Made by a program: the position numbers and the translations under genes. The notes beneath the pieces were generated by a model. The model had not been told where the DNA came from. It saw nothing but the letters and a program-made list of their open reading frames with translations, and ran no database searches. Below are positions 8,325 to 17,030 of a stretch of DNA of 64,000 nt, one piece after another. The stretch lies in contig NZ_JBLFEN010000009.1 in the NCBI RefSeq assembly GCF_047345485.1, positions 1 to 64,000 of the forward strand, written 5' to 3'. Source of the stretch: Jejuia sp047345485. Lineage in GTDB: Bacteria; Bacteroidota; Bacteroidia; Flavobacteriales; Flavobacteriaceae. The number at the start of each line of letters is the position of its first letter. Positions within the stretch are counted from its first letter, which is position 1.

Positions 8325-10772
8325 ATGAGTGATAATAGGGAACTGGAATTGGCGTGGCAGTTTGTGAACCATACGAACCGTTCGATTTTTTTGACGGGTA
8401 AGGCTGGTACGGGGAAGACCACGTTTTTGCACCGTTTGAAGAGGCATAGTTTGAAGCGTTTGGTGGTGGTGGCGCCTACGGGCGTTGCGGCGATTAATGC
8501 TAAGGGCGTGACGATACATTCGTTTTTTCAGATGCCTTTTGGTCCCATTTTACCTGATACGAATTTGAGTGCGGGCAAGGGGTTTAACCGAAAGTTTAGC
8601 AAAACGAAGATTAATATCATTAAGAGTATGGATCTTTTGGTGATTGACGAGATTAGTATGGTGCGTGCCGATTTGCTGGATGGGATTGATAAAACCTTAC
8701 GCCGTTTTAGAAACCGCAATAAGGTTTTTGGAGGTGTGCAGGTGTTGATGATTGGCGATTTGCAACAACTAAGCCCTGTGATTAAGGAGCAGGAGTGGGA
8801 ATTGTTACGCCATGTGTATGCTAATGGGTTCTTTTTTAGTAGCAATGCGTTTAGAGATTGTAATGCGATTACCATTGAGTTGAAGCATATTTATAGGCAG
8901 GAGAATCCGACATTTATTGATATTTTAAATCAGATTAGAACGAATACCTTAACCAAGGCTGGTGCTGCAGAACTGAATAAACGGTTTGTGCCAGATTTTA
9001 CGCCCGAGCCTGATGCGGGCTACATTAGTTTAACGACTCATAATAATAAAGCGAAGGCCACCAATAGGGGTGAGTTGGGGAAGTTAACCACGAAACCGTT
9101 TACGTATCGTGCGGAAGTGGATGGTAAATTCCCTGAGTATGCCTACCCAAATGCGGTGGATTTGGAATTGAAAGTGGGTGCACAGGTGATGTTTGTTAAG
9201 AATGATAGCGACCCTGCGAAACGTTATTTTAATGGTAAGATTGGGAAAGTAATTTTATTGGATCGAGATGAAGTGGTGGTGCATTGTCCTGAGGATGATT
9301 TTAATATTAATGTAACACCTGAAACTTGGGAGAATATTAACTATTCGGTGGATGCTGAAACCAAGGCAATTACTGAGGAGAAGATAGGGAGTTATACCCA
9401 AATGCCTTTGCGTTTAGCGTGGAGTATTACCATACATAAAAGCCAAGGTTTAACCTTTGAAAAGGCCATTATTGATGCTGCTGGTGCTTTTGCGCATGGG
9501 CAAACCTATGTGGCATTGAGTAGATGTAAGAGTTTGGAGGGTTTGGTGTTGAAGAGCAAAATACATTCTAGCCAGATTATTAGTGATGGGAATGTAACGA
9601 GTTTTAATGCCGCTGCAGAGGAGAATGCACCCGATGAAGAGGTGTTGCGGGATTCGCAGCAAAAATTTCAGTTGGATTTGATTGCGGAAATTTTTGAGTT
9701 TTATGGGTTTTTATATCCGTTAGGCCGAATTCTGGATGTGTATTATAAGAATAGAACGGTGGTAGAAGGGAAGATTGAGGAGACTTTTGTACCGATAAAA
9801 AATTGTATTACTAACTTTTTGAAAGTGGCGAATGGGTTTAATGCGCAGTTGAAACAATTGGCTATGGAAGATGATGGTTTAGCCGAAGAGAATAAAGTAA
9901 TACAGGAGCGTTTTAAAAAGGCGATTGCCTATTTTAAAAGTGAAACTGAGACTAAAATTTTAGCTCCTTTGAAGACGTTTGCGTTTACAACGGATAACCA
10001 AGCGGTAGGTGGTGATATTACCAAACAGTTGGATGCTTTTGAAGATTTATTAACCGTGAAGGTGTTGTATTTTAAAGGTTTGAGTGACGGTTTTAATGCG
10101 AAGCGATTTTTAGAGTTGCGAGCAAAATCCGTATTTTCTGGGAAGGAAAAGCCTAAAAAAGTACGAAAAGCAGTTGTTGAAGGGACGAGTAATGTGGAAT
10201 TGTTTGAAAAGCTTCGAATTTTGCGAAATGATATTGCGCAGGAAAAGGAATTGATTCATTATCAGATTTTTGCACAAAAAACCTTGTATGAGATGTGTGA
10301 GACCTTGCCAACTAACAAAAAAGAGTTGTTGGAAATAAACGGCATGGGAAAAATGCGTGTTGAAAAATATGGGACTGCTATTTTAAAAGTGATTCGCGCG
10401 TATTGTGAAGATAATGACATTGCTACTTCTGGTGACATTGAGATTTTTGAGGCTGTTAAAAAGCCAAAACGACAAAAAGGGGATACTAAAAAGGAGTCTT
10501 TAGCCTTGTTTCAATCGGGTAAATCGGTTGCTGAAATTGCGGATATTCGAGAGTTGAACGTAAATACTATTATTGGGCATTTGGCGAGTTTTATGTCTAC
10601 TGGCGAGGTTAAGATTACGGATTTGATGTCTGCCAAACATTATGAGGAATTGAAGGTGTTGATTCCGAAAACTAAATTTGAGAATTTATCGGATTTGAAA
10701 CATCAGTTGGATGATAAGTTTAGTTATGGTGAGTTGCGTTTGGTGGTGAATGAGCTTTCAAATTCCAAATAA
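8325..10772 (+). CDS. Pif1-like superfamily 1 helicase with C-terminal HRDC and helix-turn-helix domains
   Basis: 815 residues. The N-terminal ATPase has Walker A GKAGTGKT (25-32), Walker B LLVIDEISMV (D108-E109) and MIGDLQQLSP, typical of Pif1/RecD-like helicases. Near residue 365 comes the UvrD_C_2 signature ITIHKSQGLTF followed by TYVALSRC. Residues about 640-692 resemble an HRDC domain (LLEINGMGKMRVEKYG), and 720-765 a helix-turn-helix (SGKSVAEIADIRELNVNTI). Such proteins unwind DNA, for example at G-quadruplexes or stalled forks; the exact role here is unknown. The gene begins about 48 bases after a structured repeat and appears monocistronic. Confidence 0.88.
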   Translation: MSDNRELELAWQFVNHTNRSIFLTGKAGTGKTTFLHRLKRHSLKRLVVVAPTGVAAINAKGVTIHSFFQMPFGPILPDTNLSAGKGFNRKFSKTKINIIKSMDLLVIDEISMVRADLLDGIDKTLRRFRNRNKVFGGVQVLMIGDLQQLSPVIKEQEWELLRHVYANGFFFSSNAFRDCNAITIELKHIYRQENPTFIDILNQIRTNTLTKAGAAELNKRFVPDFTPEPDAGYISLTTHNNKAKATNRGELGKLTTKPFTYRAEVDGKFPEYAYPNAVDLELKVGAQVMFVKNDSDPAKRYFNGKIGKVILLDRDEVVVHCPEDDFNINVTPETWENINYSVDAETKAITEEKIGSYTQMPLRLAWSITIHKSQGLTFEKAIIDAAGAFAHGQTYVALSRCKSLEGLVLKSKIHSSQIISDGNVTSFNAAAEENAPDEEVLRDSQQKFQLDLIAEIFEFYGFLYPLGRILDVYYKNRTVVEGKIEETFVPIKNCITNFLKVANGFNAQLKQLAMEDDGLAEENKVIQERFKKAIAYFKSETETKILAPLKTFAFTTDNQAVGGDITKQLDAFEDLLTVKVLYFKGLSDGFNAKRFLELRAKSVFSGKEKPKKVRKAVVEGTSNVELFEKLRILRNDIAQEKELIHYQIFAQKTLYEMCETLPTNKKELLEINGMGKMRVEKYGTAILKVIRAYCEDNDIATSGDIEIFEAVKKPKRQKGDTKKESLALFQSGKSVAEIADIRELNVNTIIGHLASFMSTGEVKITDLMSAKHYEELKVLIPKTKFENLSDLKHQLDDKFSYGELRLVVNELSNSK

Positions 10773-10829
10773 CAAAAACTAAAATCCGAAGGTTGTGCGA
10801 AAACGAGATATCTCTTTTTGTTTTAAATT

Positions 10830-10876
10830 GATTCTCGATACAATTCGCTCCTGCCTTATGAATCACTTGAATTAAC
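10830..10876. repeat. TCTCGATAC-family repeat (partial)
   Basis: GATTCTCGATACAATTCGCT followed by GAATCACTTGAATTA matches the arm of a repeat family seen more fully at 35667-35777 and 42295-42406. The rest of the 10773-11053 gap has no recognisable gene. Confidence 0.65.
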
Positions 10877-11053
10877 ATATTAGTTTATATTTTGATTTTA
10901 GCTAATCTCTTCTAAATAACAAAGAAATCTTTACGGTTCTCTTTCTTGTCTCTAAGCATACCAATACTCTTGATTTTTTGTAAGGATTTTTAAGTGTTTA
11001 GACTAAACGTTAATATTTTATGAAATTAAAAATATTTAGTTAAATTAGTGCAC

Positions 11054-11554
11054 ATGAATTTAATAGTACAATCTACCCTTAAGACACTTAAAAAATCTCA
11101 AATTTTATTAGATCATATTTCGAATACAGAATTATGTGATGCATCTGTATCGCCCTATTATTCGAGTATTGGATCTCATGTGAGACATATTTTAGATTTC
11201 TATGATTGTATTTTTAACTCGGGAGATGCTGGTAAAGTAGATTTAACGGCTAGAAGTAGAAATAAATCTGTAGAGTCTGATTGTGGTTGTGCACAAGGGT
11301 ATTTGAATACTATCATTTCAAAATTAAATTCGACTACGTTTACTATTAACGATAGCGTAGTAGTTATTGACGATTTAGGTTTGGGTAAAACTGAAATTAC
11401 TTATACTTATGGCGCCTTGTTATCTCAAGCCAATAGCCATACCATACACCATTATGCTATTATTAATTATATTTTAGATAGTTTGGGTGTTGTGGTTAAT
11501 GATTCGGAATTTGGTTATAATCCAACCACACCTAAAGCGGTTTCTTCGGAATAA
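11054..11554 (+). CDS. DinB-like superfamily protein
   Basis: About 166 residues with the four-helix pattern of DinB/YfiT-like proteins. The metal-binding histidines are plausibly in SHVRHILDF and in ANSHTIHHYAIINY. Members include thiol transferases and many of unknown function. The start at ATG 11054 is preferred over a GTG two codons upstream. The gene is flanked on both sides by TCTCGATAC-family repeats and has no operon partner, so its physiological role is not indicated by context. Confidence 0.75.
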   Translation: MNLIVQSTLKTLKKSQILLDHISNTELCDASVSPYYSSIGSHVRHILDFYDCIFNSGDAGKVDLTARSRNKSVESDCGCAQGYLNTIISKLNSTTFTINDSVVVIDDLGLGKTEITYTYGALLSQANSHTIHHYAIINYILDSLGVVVNDSEFGYNPTTPKAVSSE

Positions 11555-11579
11555 AGAAAGTATTATAATTTTTTAGAGT

Positions 11580-11623
11580 GTTCTCGATACAATTTCAACA
11601 AAAAAGTTGAAATCACTCTAACT
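11580..11623. repeat. TCTCGATAC-family palindrome
   Basis: GAGTGTTCTCGATACAATTT is followed by a short hairpin (CAACAAAAAAGTTG) and AAATCACTCT. The arms pair imperfectly (AGAGTG with CACTCT). It lies between convergent genes and might also serve as a terminator. Confidence 0.6.
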
Positions 11624-11646
11624 TACGGTAGATAAGAGTGTTTTTG

Positions 11647-11880
11647 TTATTTCTTTTTGAACATACTGTTCATGATGGTTTTAATGCCTTTAAATAACAT
11701 TACAACAGCTAATGCCGAAATTGCGCATCCTACAATAAGAAGCGGGTAGTATAATTTATCATCTGGTTTACTAAATGCAAAACTTAATAAAATAGGGCCC
11801 ATAAATAAACTTAAAGCTGCAAAAACGAGTGTTTTTATACCTTTAAAAAGTATTTGTTTGTCTGTTCTATTTTCTTCCAT
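11647..11880 (-). CDS. DUF6095 family small membrane protein
   Basis: A 77-residue protein with two hydrophobic helices (about 16-34 and 46-64) separated by a short charged loop with PDDKLYY, and a Lys-rich tail. This matches the flavobacterial family DUF6095, whose function is not known. Its start overlaps the end of murQ by 14 bases, so the two are translationally coupled. That suggests, but does not show, a link to cell-wall recycling or simply co-expression. Confidence 0.75.
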   Translation of the reverse strand: MEENRTDKQILFKGIKTLVFAALSLFMGPILLSFAFSKPDDKLYYPLLIVGCAISALAVVMLFKGIKTIMNSMFKKK

Positions 11881-12688
11881 TGTTATACTGTTTTACTGCG
11901 TTTCTAACGCTTTTGTATTGGTTTAATAACTGTAAAGCTTCTTCTTCAGAAACATCTATTGCTGCCATTATCATTTTAGTGCCTCTGTCTACAAGTTTGT
12001 TGTTGCTCAATTGCATATCTACCATCTTATTACCTTTTACGTGTCCCAATTGTATCATGGTTGCAGTGGTAATCATATTTAAGACTAATTTTTGAGCAGT
12101 ACCAGCTTTCATTCTAGAACTTCCAGTAACGAATTCTGGTCCAACTACAGCTTCTATAGGATATTTGGATACTTGTGCTAATGGGCTATTTTTGTTACAG
12201 GTAATACATCCAGTAATAATATTGTTTTTGTTGCATTGTTTTAAAGCAGCAATTACATAAGGCGTGGTGCCTGAAGCTGCAATACCTACAACAACATCTT
12301 TTTCAGAAATGTTATGGTCTTGTAAATCTTTCCAACCTTGGGTTGTGGAGTCTTCGGCAAATTCTACTGCTTTTCTAATGGCCGTATCGCCACCTGCAAT
12401 TAAACCTACAACCAACTCATGTGGCACGCCAAATGTAGGAGGACATTCTGAGGCATCAACAATACCTAACCTACCACTTGTACCAGCACCCATATAAAAT
12501 AAGCGTCCGCCATTTTTAAGTTTGTTTACTATTTGGGTAACAAGATGTTCAATTTGAGGTAAAGCCTTTTCAACAGCATTAGGCACGGTTTTATCTTCGG
12601 CATTGATATTTTTTAGAAGTTCGCGCACGCTCATCTTTTCTAGATGATTATGGTTAGAATCTTGCTCGGTAGTTTTAATAAAACTCAT
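11867..12688 (-). CDS. murQ: N-acetylmuramic acid 6-phosphate etherase
   Basis: 273 residues matching MurQ over its length. The SIS-fold sugar-phosphate site shows GAGTSGRLGIVDASECPPTF near residues 68-87, and the family signature GSSRMKAGTAQKLVLN lies near 190. MurQ cleaves the lactyl ether of MurNAc-6-phosphate to give GlcNAc-6-phosphate during recycling of peptidoglycan fragments in the cytoplasm. It starts 30 bases after the TolC-like gene on the same strand and overlaps the DUF6095 gene. No MurNAc kinase or transporter is adjacent. Confidence 0.95.
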   Translation of the reverse strand: MSFIKTTEQDSNHNHLEKMSVRELLKNINAEDKTVPNAVEKALPQIEHLVTQIVNKLKNGGRLFYMGAGTSGRLGIVDASECPPTFGVPHELVVGLIAGGDTAIRKAVEFAEDSTTQGWKDLQDHNISEKDVVVGIAASGTTPYVIAALKQCNKNNIITGCITCNKNSPLAQVSKYPIEAVVGPEFVTGSSRMKAGTAQKLVLNMITTATMIQLGHVKGNKMVDMQLSNNKLVDRGTKMIMAAIDVSEEEALQLLNQYKSVRNAVKQYNNGRK

Positions 12689-12717
12689 GCCTCAAAAGTA
12701 TGAATAAATCCACACTT

Positions 12718-14187
12718 TTAATCATAAAGCACATCTTCAACTTCTATTTTTTTATCATTAATAAAATCATACAAAGTAAGTTGCCTTAAAATATAATAAT
12801 CTTGCCAAAAATTTTGAAGTGAGTTTAAATATTGAAAAATAGCTCGGTCTTTTTCTTGAAGAGCAATATTTAAATCTGTAATTGTAATTTTTCCGAGGAT
12901 ATACCTTTTCTTAGAAATATCATATCTTTTTTGAGCTACTTCTTTAGCCTTTTCGGCAGTTACCAAAAATTCTCTTTGGTTAGACCAATTTAATACATGT
13001 AAATAAATTTCTTGTTCAAATTCCTGCCTATCTTGATTGATGTTGTTATTGGCCAAATCTAAATCTGCTTGAGCTATTTTAACTCTAGATTTAGACACGC
13101 CCCAGTCAAAAATTGGAATGCCAAGTCTAACACGAACATTTTGCTGTCTGTTAAAATCTGTGAATAGATTATTAAAATCGTTACCGTTATTGGAGATTCC
13201 AAAATTAGCGGATACACTTATATTTAATCTATTGTTTCCTTTTTGAAAAGCTACTTCTCTTTCGGCTTCTAAACGCCTTCTTCTAAACTCAATAACAGCC
13301 TTTCTGTTTTGTTGTGCTTCTTCTAAAGCTTTATCAATTTCTACATCAAAAAGCGGTAATTCATCAGGAATAGTTAATTCTATATTCTCGGTATCTAATT
13401 CTAAATATCTTGCTAGATTTTGAGATGTTCTTTTTAACTCAATTCTATTAGAGGTTACACTATTTTGTGAGTTTAAAAGTGTTAATTCAATTTGAAGTAA
13501 ATCGTTTTCAGCAATTTTTCCAACTTTAAATCTACCTTTTCCAATTTTATATAAAGTGTCTTGATTTGATAAATTAGTTTCAGCAATTTCTAATTGTTTT
13601 TGTGCTTTAAGCAACTCAAAATAGCGCCTTGAGGCACTTACCGATATACGTTCCATATTTTCAACAAATTCCTTTTGAGCTTCTTCGTATGCTAAAGGTT
13701 CAATTTTTTTATCCCATTTAAAAGGGTTAAATAACAATGAATTTTGAAAATAGTTGATTGTAAATGGAATTACGGAGTACCCAACATTATCATCTAGTCC
13801 AAATAATTCTACACGCTCTAAATTAGTATTTATAGAAAGCGTACCGCCTGTGTAAGGTATACTTTGGGAAACGGATAGACCACCTTCTATTAATAGTTGA
13901 TTTTGATTTACAAAAATATCTTGTCCAGCATCATTTGTTAATCTAAGTACTTGATTTCTATATTCTGGTAGTGTTGCATTTAGCCTTAGCTCTGGAAGAA
14001 AACTAGCTTTATAGTTTCTAAATCTCCAATAATTACGCTGATTTTGATTTAGATTAATTTTATAGTCTGGAGATTTTTTTTGCGCTATTTCTATAGCTTC
14101 TTTAAGTGTTATTTTTTTTGATTGTGAACACAAAAACAGTGGAAAAATAATAACAGCAATGAGAAGGAGTATTTTGTTTTTCAACAT
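12718..14187 (-). CDS. TolC family outer-membrane efflux protein
   Basis: About 489 residues from the preferred start, whose product begins with a signal peptide (MLKNKILLLIAVIIFPLF). An ATG 24 bases upstream would add eight polar residues ahead of it. The mature part has the two-fold helical repeat of outer-membrane efflux proteins, with alternating coiled-coil stretches (EIAQKKSP, LEIAETNLSNQ, KIAQADLDLANNN) and short beta segments. It would form the outer-membrane channel for the adjacent permease and adaptor. The gene lies 40 bases after the permease gene and 29 bases before murQ, all on the minus strand. Confidence 0.9.
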   Translation of the reverse strand: MLKNKILLLIAVIIFPLFLCSQSKKITLKEAIEIAQKKSPDYKINLNQNQRNYWRFRNYKASFLPELRLNATLPEYRNQVLRLTNDAGQDIFVNQNQLLIEGGLSVSQSIPYTGGTLSINTNLERVELFGLDDNVGYSVIPFTINYFQNSLLFNPFKWDKKIEPLAYEEAQKEFVENMERISVSASRRYFELLKAQKQLEIAETNLSNQDTLYKIGKGRFKVGKIAENDLLQIELTLLNSQNSVTSNRIELKRTSQNLARYLELDTENIELTIPDELPLFDVEIDKALEEAQQNRKAVIEFRRRRLEAEREVAFQKGNNRLNISVSANFGISNNGNDFNNLFTDFNRQQNVRVRLGIPIFDWGVSKSRVKIAQADLDLANNNINQDRQEFEQEIYLHVLNWSNQREFLVTAEKAKEVAQKRYDISKKRYILGKITITDLNIALQEKDRAIFQYLNSLQNFWQDYYILRQLTLYDFINDKKIEVEDVLYD

Positions 14188-14227
14188 ATTGATTTTATGA
14201 GATTGATGCATGTTGTGTACTTTTTAT

Positions 14228-15583
14228 TTATTCTGATCGTAGCGCTTCAATAGGTCTTTTATTTGCTGCAGATTTTGCTGGAAAAATACCAAATACCAAA
14301 CCAACAATTACAGCAATTACAAAGGATATAATAATTGAATTTATTGAAAGTACTGTTTCTATACCAGAAGCAATTTCGATAATGTAGGCTCCTAATATTC
14401 CAACAATTATTCCTATAACTCCACCGCCAACGCTTATTAATGTAGATTCTGCTAAAAACTGTAAAATCACATCTTCTTCTGTTGCACCAATGGCGCGCAT
14501 GATGCCTATTTCTTTGGTGCGTTCTAAAACAGAGGCTAACATTATATTCATTATACCAATACCACCTATTAGTAAGGATATACCAGCAATAATAATAAGT
14601 ACAATATTAAAAATTTGTTTCGTTTTTTGTTGTTGTTTTAGTAGTTGTATTGGTATTGTAATTTCAAAATCTAATACATCATTATGCTTTCGTTTAAGCA
14701 TTTTGCTTACAACTTCTGAGGTAGCTTTTAATTGGTTAGAGTTAGATACCTGTATGGTTAGCTTATCTATTTGATGATAATTACCTCGGGGTATTTTTGG
14801 TTTCGGACCATTTGAATTATTTCGTCTTGCTAATACATTATCTGTTATTATTTTACGATCTCTATAACGGACCAGAAATGTTTTAGTAGGAATATAAATA
14901 TCTTGATTCAAATCTCTTATCCCTAAATTTTCTTGAGCTTTATCAGAAATTAGTTTTTCTTCAATTACTCCTATTACTTTTAACCAAACGTCTTTAACTT
15001 TTATGTCTTTACCTAATGCACTTTCGCCTGTAAATAATTTTTTTTCAACTTTTCTACCAATGATGCAAACGGGTAATGCATTGTTGCTTTGATATTCAGA
15101 AAAAAACTTTCCTTTTTCTATTTCTATATTTGATACATCAAAAAATGACGATGTTACTCCTATAAGTCTTACGGTGTTTTGTTTACCATTATTAATAACA
15201 TAGGTATTCATTATTATTTCGGGACTAACGGCTTTTACAGAAGGAATTAATGATGCAATTTTTTCAGCATCTAATAGGTCTAATCCTTTAGAAAATCTTT
15301 TAGTTTCATTTTGTTCAGTTTGTTCTTCGTCGGTCGTACCATCATTAACACCTTTTTCATCTGCAATAGGCGTAATAACAATATTATTAACGCCTACTAG
15401 CTCTAATTGAGATAAAATCTCTTTTTCAGCACCATTACCTATAGCCAACATGGTAATTACTGCAGCAACTCCAAATATAATGCCTAGTGCTGTAAGGAAG
15501 GTTCTAAATTTATTAGTTTCAATAGCGTGTAAAGCTTCGGTAAAATTAGACCTAAGTTTCTCTAATAGTATCTTATCTATCAT
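14228..15583 (-). CDS. MacB-like ABC transporter permease (FtsX domain, no ATPase)
   Basis: About 451 residues with the MacB_PCD/FtsX layout. One transmembrane helix near residues 30-50 (FLTALGIIFGVAAVITML) follows an amphipathic start. A large periplasmic domain spans roughly 55-310, and three helices follow after 320 with the signature RTKEIGIMRAIGAT. There is no Walker A or B, so the ATPase must be encoded elsewhere. Start at ATG 15583 is preferred over GTG 15586, which overlaps the preceding stop codon. With the adaptor upstream and TolC downstream it forms a tripartite export operon for small molecules, peptides or lipoproteins; the substrate is unknown. Confidence 0.9.
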   Translation of the reverse strand: MIDKILLEKLRSNFTEALHAIETNKFRTFLTALGIIFGVAAVITMLAIGNGAEKEILSQLELVGVNNIVITPIADEKGVNDGTTDEEQTEQNETKRFSKGLDLLDAEKIASLIPSVKAVSPEIIMNTYVINNGKQNTVRLIGVTSSFFDVSNIEIEKGKFFSEYQSNNALPVCIIGRKVEKKLFTGESALGKDIKVKDVWLKVIGVIEEKLISDKAQENLGIRDLNQDIYIPTKTFLVRYRDRKIITDNVLARRNNSNGPKPKIPRGNYHQIDKLTIQVSNSNQLKATSEVVSKMLKRKHNDVLDFEITIPIQLLKQQQKTKQIFNIVLIIIAGISLLIGGIGIMNIMLASVLERTKEIGIMRAIGATEEDVILQFLAESTLISVGGGVIGIIVGILGAYIIEIASGIETVLSINSIIISFVIAVIVGLVFGIFPAKSAANKRPIEALRSE

Positions 15584-15585
15584 CA

Positions 15586-16830
15586 CTATTTTAGTAGTGT
15601 TATGCTTTTATCATCCAAACCTTCTGGTTTACTTAAAAAAACAGTTTCGTTTTCTTTTAATCCGTTTTTAATAATAACTACTTCATTATTTGATGTCCCT
15701 AATTCAATCTGTTTTTTTTCAATAGAATATCCAGATTTTACGTAAGCAAAACTGATAGAGTCTTTTGCGAAAACTGCTTCTAACGGCATCATTAGTACAT
15801 CTTCTTCTTTATGGGTAAGTATTTTATTAGAGGTTGTCATTCCAGGTCTTATATTTTCATTAGTTTCATTTAATTTTATTAAAACCTGAAATAGTTTTAC
15901 ATCTGAACCTTGCTTGTTTTCGCCTACATTTGCCACATTGGTAACTATTCCAGATAACTCAATTTCTGGAAACGCGTCAAAGCCAACAACTACAGGGAGT
16001 TCTTTTTTTATTTTTCTAATATCTACTTCGTTGCTATACGTTTTAGATTCCATTTGGGTTAAATCTGGTAAGCTTGCAATAGCAGGTTCCCATGGTGATA
16101 TTGTAGAACCAACTTTTTTCTTATTACCACTCCAATCTTTAATATAAGTTACCATACCCGCTTCTTCAGAGTGGATGGTAAATTCTTTTTGTAGATTTTT
16201 TAATTCTTCTATACGCTTTTTAATTTTTGAAACTTCTGTTGCTACCTGTACCATTTCTGCTGTAGCTTTTCTTTTTTTAATAGAGTAGTTTTCTTTTTTT
16301 TCTTTTAAGTCGCGTTTAGTTTTTTCGATATTTATTTCTAACTGTTTTATTGTTGCAGGAGGTTCATAAGTGGATTGACTTAGCTCTATCTCATCTTTTT
16401 CAATATTAAATAATAAATCTTTTATTTTATTTCTCTCTTCTTTTAAAGTTAAAGTAGTATCCAATTGTTTTTGAGTATATCTAGATTGTGCGCTTTCTAA
16501 ATTTAACATCGCATCGTTTATTTTGCCATTAACCTCAGAAGCGTCAAGTTTACCAATATATCCGCCTTTTTTAACAACGGTACCTTCGGCAACTAAATCT
16601 TGAATTTTAATTTGGTAAATATTGAATCTTCTAGCATTAATAGGACCATTAATTTTTTTAGAGCTGGTAGATTGCGCTTCGCCAGAAATAATAACTTCAT
16701 CTAAAAACACTCCTTTTACTACGTTGGTGGTTATAGGTGCGTTTTCTTCTGATGTAGTATTAAAAAATGAATATGCTAATATTAATAAAACGACAGCGCC
16801 TATGGCATAGGCTATCTTTTTTTTATTCAT
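15586..16830 (-). CDS. MacA/HlyD-like periplasmic adaptor (membrane fusion protein)
   Basis: 414 residues. An N-terminal membrane anchor (AIGAVVLLILAYSFF) is followed by a lipoyl/barrel segment, and a long coiled coil spans about residues 95-215. The beta-barrel region follows (VVGFDAFPEIELSGIVTNVA), and a membrane-proximal domain ends in LKENETVFLSKP. This is the adaptor of a tripartite ABC or RND-like exporter. It is the first gene of the operon and abuts the permease, so the two are translationally coupled. No ATP-binding protein gene lies upstream; the 200 bases before it carry only the icd terminator and AT-rich sequence. Confidence 0.9.
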   Translation of the reverse strand: MNKKKIAYAIGAVVLLILAYSFFNTTSEENAPITTNVVKGVFLDEVIISGEAQSTSSKKINGPINARRFNIYQIKIQDLVAEGTVVKKGGYIGKLDASEVNGKINDAMLNLESAQSRYTQKQLDTTLTLKEERNKIKDLLFNIEKDEIELSQSTYEPPATIKQLEINIEKTKRDLKEKKENYSIKKRKATAEMVQVATEVSKIKKRIEELKNLQKEFTIHSEEAGMVTYIKDWSGNKKKVGSTISPWEPAIASLPDLTQMESKTYSNEVDIRKIKKELPVVVGFDAFPEIELSGIVTNVANVGENKQGSDVKLFQVLIKLNETNENIRPGMTTSNKILTHKEEDVLMMPLEAVFAKDSISFAYVKSGYSIEKKQIELGTSNNEVVIIKNGLKENETVFLSKPEGLDDKSITLLK

Positions 16831-16982
16831 TTAGTTTGATTTTATAAGATTGACGGTTAAATGTAGTAAAAAAAACATGACGTATCTATTTGATATAGTT
16901 AAAGAAGTTTTAAAATTAGTATTTGGCTAAGTTTTAACATTATTCTGTAAATCAAGTAATTAATTGGTAGTATTACAAAATA

Positions 16983-17008
16983 AAAAAGCTCCTAAAAAGG
17001 AGCTTTAA
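16983..17008 (-). terminator. Rho-independent terminator of icd
   Basis: On the minus strand AAAGCTCC and GGAGCTTT flank a short TTTTTA loop and run into T residues, 23 bases after the icd stop codon. Confidence 0.85.
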
Positions 17009-17030
17009 ATTTTTAATTGTATTTTTATTT

